From Haladaptatus pallidirubidus (GTDB lineage: Archaea > Halobacteriota > Halobacteria > Halobacteriales > Haladaptataceae), in NCBI RefSeq assembly GCF_020700235.1, contig NZ_CP085306.1:50741-114740 (forward strand): a stretch of DNA of 64,000 nt, read 5' to 3'. The position numbers were made by a program, and so were the translations under genes. The notes beneath the pieces were generated by a model that saw nothing but the letters and a program-made list of their open reading frames with translations, searched no databases and was not told the origin of the DNA. Of this stretch, positions 63,484 through 64,000 are shown one piece after another. The first letter of the stretch is position 1; every line of letters starts with the position of its first letter.

Positions 63484-63705
63484 CTGTACTCAATCATCCA
63501 TACAGCACAAGAGCCGAAATCCGACGACATTCTCGACCATGATCAGAGTACGATCGGAAAACAACTGAAACCGATGTATGACCAGGACTTGGTCACTCGA
63601 TATCCGCGCACGGTCACTAATGGTGGTGTCAAGTATCTGCTTGTTGCTCAACCACTCGCAGAAACCATCGATTGGTTACAGAAGGAGATGTCGGCATGGA
63701 TTTAA
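63484..63705 (+). pseudogene. Winged-helix regulator fragment without a start
   Basis: A plus-strand frame with no start codon reads IIHTAQEPKSDDILDHD, then STIGKQLKPMYDQDLVTRYP, NGGVKYLLVAQPLAETIDWL and EMSAWI to TAA at 63703-63705. The wing and C-terminal helix resemble ArsR- or TrmB-type haloarchaeal regulators. The beginning is missing. Confidence 0.5.
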
Positions 63706-63837
63706 ACGGTTGTGAGTCAATTGAGGGAACTTCAAACAGATTAGTGACGAGAAGCAAGCAATCCGTCTATTCTCATTTTCAGAAGCAGATTGTATCAGGA
63801 CAATCGAGTGACTGGAACTTATAACAGACATGTAGAT

Positions 63838-63975
63838 TTGTTTCCTTTGAATCCTAGATTTCCTATGTTTCCTACAAACCCTCTATTTCCTGCTTTTCCT
63901 TGAATAGCCAACGCACGATCTACAAACTTCTCGGAGTCTCCTTCTGTTTCTCCTATCTTTCCTATGTCTCCTACA
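63838..63975 (+). repeat. Degenerate TTTCCTA tandem repeats
   Basis: Runs of a 9- to 11-base unit (TTTCCTATG, TTTCCTACA, ATTTCCTGC, TTTTCCTTG) at 63838-63901, resumed at 63943-63973 (TTTCTCCTATC, TTTCCTATG, TCTCCTACA). The strand is strongly pyrimidine-biased. Such arrays can be iterons, partition sites or repeated regulator sites. The next gene is outside the window. Confidence 0.5.
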
Positions 63976-64000
63976 CAGCTCGTTCTCCGTCTTCCCATAA

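Noticed and set aside
1..64000. CRISPR array
   Set aside because: No regularly spaced 24-40-base repeats with unique spacers were seen; the dispersed motif has irregular spacing of hundreds to thousands of bases.
1..64000. tRNA or rRNA genes
   Set aside because: No convincing T-arm or acceptor-stem patterns and no rRNA-like stretches were found by eye; a covariance search would be decisive.

Overview
This 64-kb window looks like haloarchaeal DNA, most likely from a megaplasmid or a plastic, element-rich chromosomal region. The signs are acidic proteins, Bat-type HTH regulators, a HalOD1/DUF7504-like signalling protein, DUF7503- and DUF5518-like small proteins, a twin-arginine lipoprotein substrate-binding protein, BRE/TATA promoters with very short leaders, and many decayed ISH3-like and IS200/IS605-like fragments. 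I cannot name the species.

Layout. 0-5 kb: the edge of a conjugative or integrative element on the minus strand (partial coupling-protein-like gene, VirB4 ATPase, a small acidic ORF and a transfer protein, PrgI), then a divergent HTH/hypothetical gene pair. 5-11 kb: a broken alpha/beta hydrolase, a broken phenylacetate-CoA-ligase-like gene, a metal pair (ZIP carrier and ferritin-VIT1 fusion) and an SDR. 11.8-14.5 kb: a fumarate reductase/L-aspartate oxidase-type flavoprotein with a Bat-type regulator. 15-21 kb: an AT-rich island with a solitary ECF S-component-like protein, two nucleoside 2-deoxyribosyltransferases, a mannonate-dehydratase-like protein and an IclR regulator with a perfect palindrome at its promoter.

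21-45 kb is the centrepiece. It carries what looks like an archaeal route from tryptophan through kynurenine and anthranilate to CoA-thioester ring degradation: indoleamine 2,3-dioxygenase, a formamidase-like alpha/beta hydrolase, kynureninase, a 2-aminobenzoate-CoA-ligase-like enzyme and a 2-aminobenzoyl-CoA monooxygenase/reductase. These sit with a RidA protein, an acyl-CoA dehydrogenase with Asp at the usual catalytic Glu position, a MaoC hydratase, an SDR, an enoyl-CoA hydratase, an ABC importer, 2-oxoacid dehydrogenase E1 alpha/beta, a luciferase-like oxidoreductase, an IclR regulator, an orphan TrpB and a BtrH_N-domain protein. A thiolase is present only as a relic. The gene-to-step assignments are inference from family and neighbourhood.

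45-64 kb is accessory DNA: a methyltransferase fragment, a zinc-finger protein, a cold-shock protein, an AT-rich two-gene module pairing a HalOD1/DUF7504-like protein with a CHAT (caspase-like) protein, an HtpX-like protease, a cupin, an NmrA-like protein, two Bat-type regulators, and several genes broken by single stops or frameshifts. A dispersed repeat with core TATGCATTGAG-N8-TCTCAA occurs six times between 45.8 and 63.5 kb.
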